From the IMG/VR virus record IMGVR_UViG_3300035681_000002, positions 62,001 to 126,000 of that record: 64,000 bases of DNA, one strand, 5' to 3'. The notes below the pieces were generated by a model. It did no database searches. It saw only the letters and a program-made list of their open reading frames with translations, and was not told where the DNA came from. Position numbers and translations under genes: made by a program. This stretch comes from a virus. Positions 60,832 through 64,000 of the stretch are shown here, one piece after another (positions within the stretch are counted from its first letter, which is position 1; each line of letters starts with the position of its first letter).

Positions 60832-61041
60832 ATGTGGAATAAACCATTGCTTGGTGGGCTTGACATAAAATATGCTGCAGCATACTTGTTGCCTCCAACT
60901 ACCATGAAGAAAAAGAAAAAGAAAACGCCACTAGAGGAAGAAGAAACGGATGTTGAAAAGGTGGCAGCAGCCTTGGGTAATGCCATTGTAAATGCGCGCC
61001 TTTCTTTACTTAGACAGCAGATGCACTCTAATAATCAGTAA
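60832..61041 (+). CDS. Small basic/acidic protein, 69 aa
   Basis: The start at 60832 has AGGTGA 5-6 nt upstream; the in-frame GTG at 60823 does not. LDIKYAAAYLL and VEKVAAALG show the shared Lys-x-Ala pattern around a lysine-rich stretch (MKKKKKKT) and an acidic run. It looks like a small virion or DNA-binding protein. Confidence 0.7.
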   Translation: MWNKPLLGGLDIKYAAAYLLPPTTMKKKKKKTPLEEEETDVEKVAAALGNAIVNARLSLLRQQMHSNNQ

Positions 61042-61066
61042 GTAATACAATCGAGGAATGTGGCTC

Positions 61067-63589
61067 ATGAAAATGTCTAGAAAAAATAATTTATTGAAGA
61101 ATGCTAGTATCGGCGGTAAGGGAGGAGAAACAGAATTTGAACAAGCTTTCTCTAGCTTAGCCTATGCTTATCTAAAAGATAAGGCACCAAGACTTCTTGA
61201 TTATATGTTGGGCTTCCAGCTAATTGATCGTAATGAAGACAATACTAAAGCTATTGGTGTTTTTGGCTTTCAAATCGGTAAGCAGTGGTTGTATGCTCCT
61301 GTCTTTTTCTTAAATGGTGATTTAAAAGGACACGAGCTACTCTACATAAAAAATAATGATTCATTTGTTCCAATGAAAGAAAATTGGATCAACTATCTTA
61401 TGAGCCGGAAACCTCATATTTTAGGAGAACCTTCTGTAGGCAAATTACAAGAGCTCGGAGGCATTGCCCCTGACATTAACTCTTTGTCTATTTCGCCCCA
61501 AGGCAACAAGCACGCAAGTGATTCTCATTGGCTAGCACCTGTGCTTCCTATGCTTGCCGCCTTCAAAGTAAAATTTGCCGGATCCTTGTATCGTGGCGCA
61601 GGTAATCGCAAGTTGGATCAAAAGGCAGTTGTCCAAGTGCCATTTGAAGCGGCGCTAGCAAAGACAGCTTCAAATCTGGATTTTAACCAAGTGCTCCCTA
61701 AAAGCTTGGCATTACTTGAAGCAGCTTACGACTTAGCAGAACGCTATCCCACCATTAAAAAAGCTACTAGTGACTTTTATGGTGTTGATTGTTTTTCCCG
61801 CTGGGCTAAAGAACTTCGAAGTAACACAATCAAGCAGGCTAGCAGCATTCTTCCTACGCCTACTACCGTCACACTTGTGCCTACTACCTTGCTGGGTACG
61901 CTCTCCCAGCCCCAGCCTATTACCGATCACATTAAAGAAGGTAAGTTAGAGATCTATATGTCCGCATCGGTGGTTACGAACAAATCTGATTTGGGCACTT
62001 CAGACCGAGAGAAATTGCTGCAAGGCAAAGTAGTCATCAAAGATCGTAGAGAAGATACAGAAGTAAGTAAGCTTTACACCACTGAAAATGATATTAGCCT
62101 CACTAACCCCTCTGAAACTGAATTATATTCTGTTTTAGAAAGCTCTGGTGAATTTAGCAAAATGCTGGTGGTCTTGAATGGTATCAGCAGTCGTGGAGCA
62201 GAGTCCATGACCACAGTTGTACGGATAGATAAAAAGGATGGAGCTAATAAAAGCTGGTTAAATGCCGACAGCACATCAGTTTTTGCTACACAAGTTTCGG
62301 ACAAAGACGAATGGAAAGATTGGTTTGACGGCTTATCCTCTGACACAGACTTAGACGAGGATGCAGAATATATCGCTATAAACTACAGTCGTTCGGCTAC
62401 TGCGCCTTTCCGTGTAACTACGGACATGGGTGATGGTGAGTACAAAGTAGATTTTCGCACGAATAAAGATTATTCAGCTTCACGTAGCGAGCTGATGCCT
62501 AAGATACAAGATCGGTATGCTCCTTCTAGGCGGGGCATGGCAGCAGGTGCTAATCTAATAAGTTCTTTCAATAGTAATAGTAATTATGGGGCTACTCTAA
62601 TCATTGGCAAAGAAGATAAGAGCGGCCTTAGACTTAGACCTGTCTCCGGGCAACTTCGTGTGCCAGCTTCTTTCAAGTTCATCAAATTGTCGGATGGTTC
62701 TTCTTCCAGCATCTTTGGTGGGTGTGGCTGTTCACCTTTTGACGATGAATCAAATCCTATTAAGTTAGGTGGCTTATCTGACATCAAACGCTTATTAGTT
62801 GAAAAGACAGCTAGGCTCAAAATATTCAATAACGGCACCGATGTGTACTTAGACTCTGTAATCGGTGCCGTTCAATTAAGCAAAAAAGCAGCATTATGCC
62901 GGTTGGTAGACACACATGGACTTCGTGAAAAAGTTGCTATGGATATGCTGCAAAAAGCAGAGAAGTCAGGGCATGCAATTTATCGTGTGCTGTATGCTGC
63001 TGGCTATGGCACAGAGAAACAAGCTGCACCTAATACTAGTGTGTTAGCTGGAGGTCCTTCGTTCCCCCTTGATACGGACACTTCTGGGGATCGTGGTAGC
63101 GAGACATTTGGGCCAAGCACATCTGCCTTGACTCGCTATCCTACGGAAAAGAATTCACCTATACCCTCAATGAGTGGTAAGAATACAAATAGATCCAAGT
63201 GGGACAACTGGCAGAACTTTGAAGCTAAAGATTTTCAACAAAATCTGCAATCAGCACAAACTGCTGGCAAAGATGGTCAGAAAGAAGTATTTGATGTTTC
63301 AATGATGGCAGGTATGTTAAAAACAGTAAGACAAGATTCACTGGTAGACCGCCACTTGGGCGACTTAATGGCAGCCTTGGATTCGCTAGGCCGGTTGTTG
63401 ATGAATTTCTACTGGCATCAAGAAGAATTTGAAGATAGATATGGTAAAAGTGATCTTCCAGAATTAGAAGATAGTTTACGGAATGCCTTTGAATCTCTTG
63501 GTGATATTACACTCTTCTTGAAAGAGAAGACTATTGAGTCATCATTTGATAAAGGTGACATTAACTTAGACGAAGTTTCAAGGAACTAA
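61067..63589 (+). CDS. Large virion-type protein, 840 aa
   Basis: The start at 61067 follows CGAGGA by 9 nt; 61058 is too close. The N-terminal NNLLKNASIGG and many later Lys-x-Ala/Ser motifs (LAKTASN, IKQASSI, VEKTARL, SKKAALC, REKVAMD, TEKQAAP) match other virion-type proteins. A beta-rich centre and a CGCSPF segment (about 550) are seen, with a helical C terminus. No enzyme motif recognised. Likely a tail, baseplate or internal protein. Confidence 0.65.
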   Translation: MKMSRKNNLLKNASIGGKGGETEFEQAFSSLAYAYLKDKAPRLLDYMLGFQLIDRNEDNTKAIGVFGFQIGKQWLYAPVFFLNGDLKGHELLYIKNNDSFVPMKENWINYLMSRKPHILGEPSVGKLQELGGIAPDINSLSISPQGNKHASDSHWLAPVLPMLAAFKVKFAGSLYRGAGNRKLDQKAVVQVPFEAALAKTASNLDFNQVLPKSLALLEAAYDLAERYPTIKKATSDFYGVDCFSRWAKELRSNTIKQASSILPTPTTVTLVPTTLLGTLSQPQPITDHIKEGKLEIYMSASVVTNKSDLGTSDREKLLQGKVVIKDRREDTEVSKLYTTENDISLTNPSETELYSVLESSGEFSKMLVVLNGISSRGAESMTTVVRIDKKDGANKSWLNADSTSVFATQVSDKDEWKDWFDGLSSDTDLDEDAEYIAINYSRSATAPFRVTTDMGDGEYKVDFRTNKDYSASRSELMPKIQDRYAPSRRGMAAGANLISSFNSNSNYGATLIIGKEDKSGLRLRPVSGQLRVPASFKFIKLSDGSSSSIFGGCGCSPFDDESNPIKLGGLSDIKRLLVEKTARLKIFNNGTDVYLDSVIGAVQLSKKAALCRLVDTHGLREKVAMDMLQKAEKSGHAIYRVLYAAGYGTEKQAAPNTSVLAGGPSFPLDTDTSGDRGSETFGPSTSALTRYPTEKNSPIPSMSGKNTNRSKWDNWQNFEAKDFQQNLQSAQTAGKDGQKEVFDVSMMAGMLKTVRQDSLVDRHLGDLMAALDSLGRLLMNFYWHQEEFEDRYGKSDLPELEDSLRNAFESLGDITLFLKEKTIESSFDKGDINLDEVSRN
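61672..61685. promoter_or_regulatory. Dispersed quasi-palindrome, coding copy
   Basis: AAATCTGGATTTTA within the 840-aa gene, read as Asn-Leu-Asp-Phe. Confidence 0.4.
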
Positions 63590-63592
63590 AAC

Positions 63593-64000
63593 ATGGCTTC
63601 AGAATATTCTCGTGTGGTTGCATTTTCTGGCAACTCAAATGCGATCCAAACTTTGGAACTCCCTGCTCCATCTTATGGAACGCTGGACCGCTTTATTATT
63701 ACGCAGACTAGCCCTGCAAGTAATACTGGTAGCGGTACCTTCAAAGTTTATGACCGCAGATCTGCGTGTATTGGATTGACTGATCTTAATGTGGAAAACT
63801 CGGGAACTGTTTCGTCAATAACTGTAACTAGTAATCTTTTTCTCGGGGAATATGCTGGTGGCGCTGATTACAGTATTGGGGACATTGTATCTTATGCTGG
63901 TGTTTTGTGGCGTAGGCTACTTGGCCCAAATACAGGTTATGCCCCAGGTACAGAATATTGGGAAGCGACCCCTATTAGCACACCGGCCAGTATAGTTTTT
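63593..64000 (+). CDS. Partial CDS: start of a virion-type protein with chitin-binding-like motif
   Basis: The ATG at 63593 opens a frame that runs past the window end with no stop (136 codons seen). The first 90 residues look like beta-strands of a structural protein. YSIGDIVSYAGVLWRRLLG followed by an NTGYAPGTEYW segment matches the carbohydrate-binding module 5/12 pattern (Y..GD.V.Y.G.LW......PG....W) known from chitinases and phage tail proteins. It may help the phage hold a surface glycan. Confidence 0.7.
   Translation, partial: MASEYSRVVAFSGNSNAIQTLELPAPSYGTLDRFIITQTSPASNTGSGTFKVYDRRSACIGLTDLNVENSGTVSSITVTSNLFLGEYAGGADYSIGDIVSYAGVLWRRLLGPNTGYAPGTEYWEATPISTPASIVF

Noticed and set aside
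1-64000. tRNA genes, origin and terminase
   Set aside because: I looked for T-arm patterns and the large terminase motifs and saw none. Absence in this window does not mean absence in the genome.

Overview
The window looks like part of a large tailed-phage genome, probably a jumbo or huge phage of a Gram-negative bacterium. The evidence is a recognisable portal protein, a long run of large glycine-, alanine- and proline-rich virion-type proteins, a phage-type split RNA polymerase, a PhoH-like ATPase, a B12-dependent ribonucleotide reductase and a tubulin/FtsZ homologue, all tightly packed and almost all on the + strand. The only convincing minus-strand gene is a csrA homologue. I found no tRNA, rRNA, insertion sequence or CRISPR array. 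The Gram-negative host is inferred from a signal-peptide c-type cytochrome and from CsrA; nothing in the sequence names a host.

Layout. 1-3 kb: a partial zinc-cluster protein, an unknown gene, a DEDDh exonuclease, a methyltransferase-like protein and a PDDEXK resolvase-like nuclease. 3-7.6 kb: a chain of unrecognised genes leading into the portal gene (7.7-9.6 kb). 9.6-12.8 kb: three glycosyltransferase-type genes and a P-loop-like gene. 12.8-18.3 kb: tubulin/FtsZ homologue, two paralogous methyltransferases, an acyl carrier protein, a c-type cytochrome-like secreted protein and a PhoH ATPase. 18.3-38.6 kb: giant virion or injected-type proteins (metallopeptidase motifs, SNF2 helicase, glycine-zipper proteins) interleaved with four more glycosyltransferase-type genes, a zinc-finger/acidic-repeat protein and a structured non-coding stretch. 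38.7-47 kb: metallophosphoesterase, membrane-anchored HNH nuclease, zincin, sulfotransferase-like protein, LuxR-type HTH, a second structured RNA candidate, csrA (minus), a SET-domain protein and the ribonucleotide reductase. 47-64 kb: small virion-like proteins and an unusual RNA polymerase. In that enzyme beta is fused to the N-terminal half of beta', while the C-terminal half of beta' is a separate gene with a 650-700 residue low-complexity and coiled-coil extension. The window ends inside a gene with a chitin-binding-like motif.

How it fits together. The phage polymerase would transcribe phage genes. The reductase, nucleases and PhoH would serve nucleotide supply and DNA metabolism. CsrA, the LuxR-type HTH and several hairpins point to control of translation and transcription. 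At least seven glycosyltransferase-type genes, a sulfotransferase-like gene, methyltransferases and an acyl carrier protein suggest glycan or surface modification, perhaps of the virion. Many virion-type proteins share short Lys-x-Ala/Ser motifs, often near the N terminus, that could be packaging or maturation-protease signals.

The most notable observations are: (1) the beta-beta'N fusion with separate extended beta'C; (2) a dispersed 12-15 bp quasi-palindrome, about AAAATCCGGATTTT, found both between genes and inside genes in different reading frames; (3) two multi-hairpin RNA candidates; (4) a perfect 21-bp hairpin that buries a Shine-Dalgarno sequence; (5) a cytochrome P460/c-like secreted protein; (6) antisense csrA with its own sigma70-type promoter; and (7) the Lys-x-Ala motif shared by virion-type proteins.
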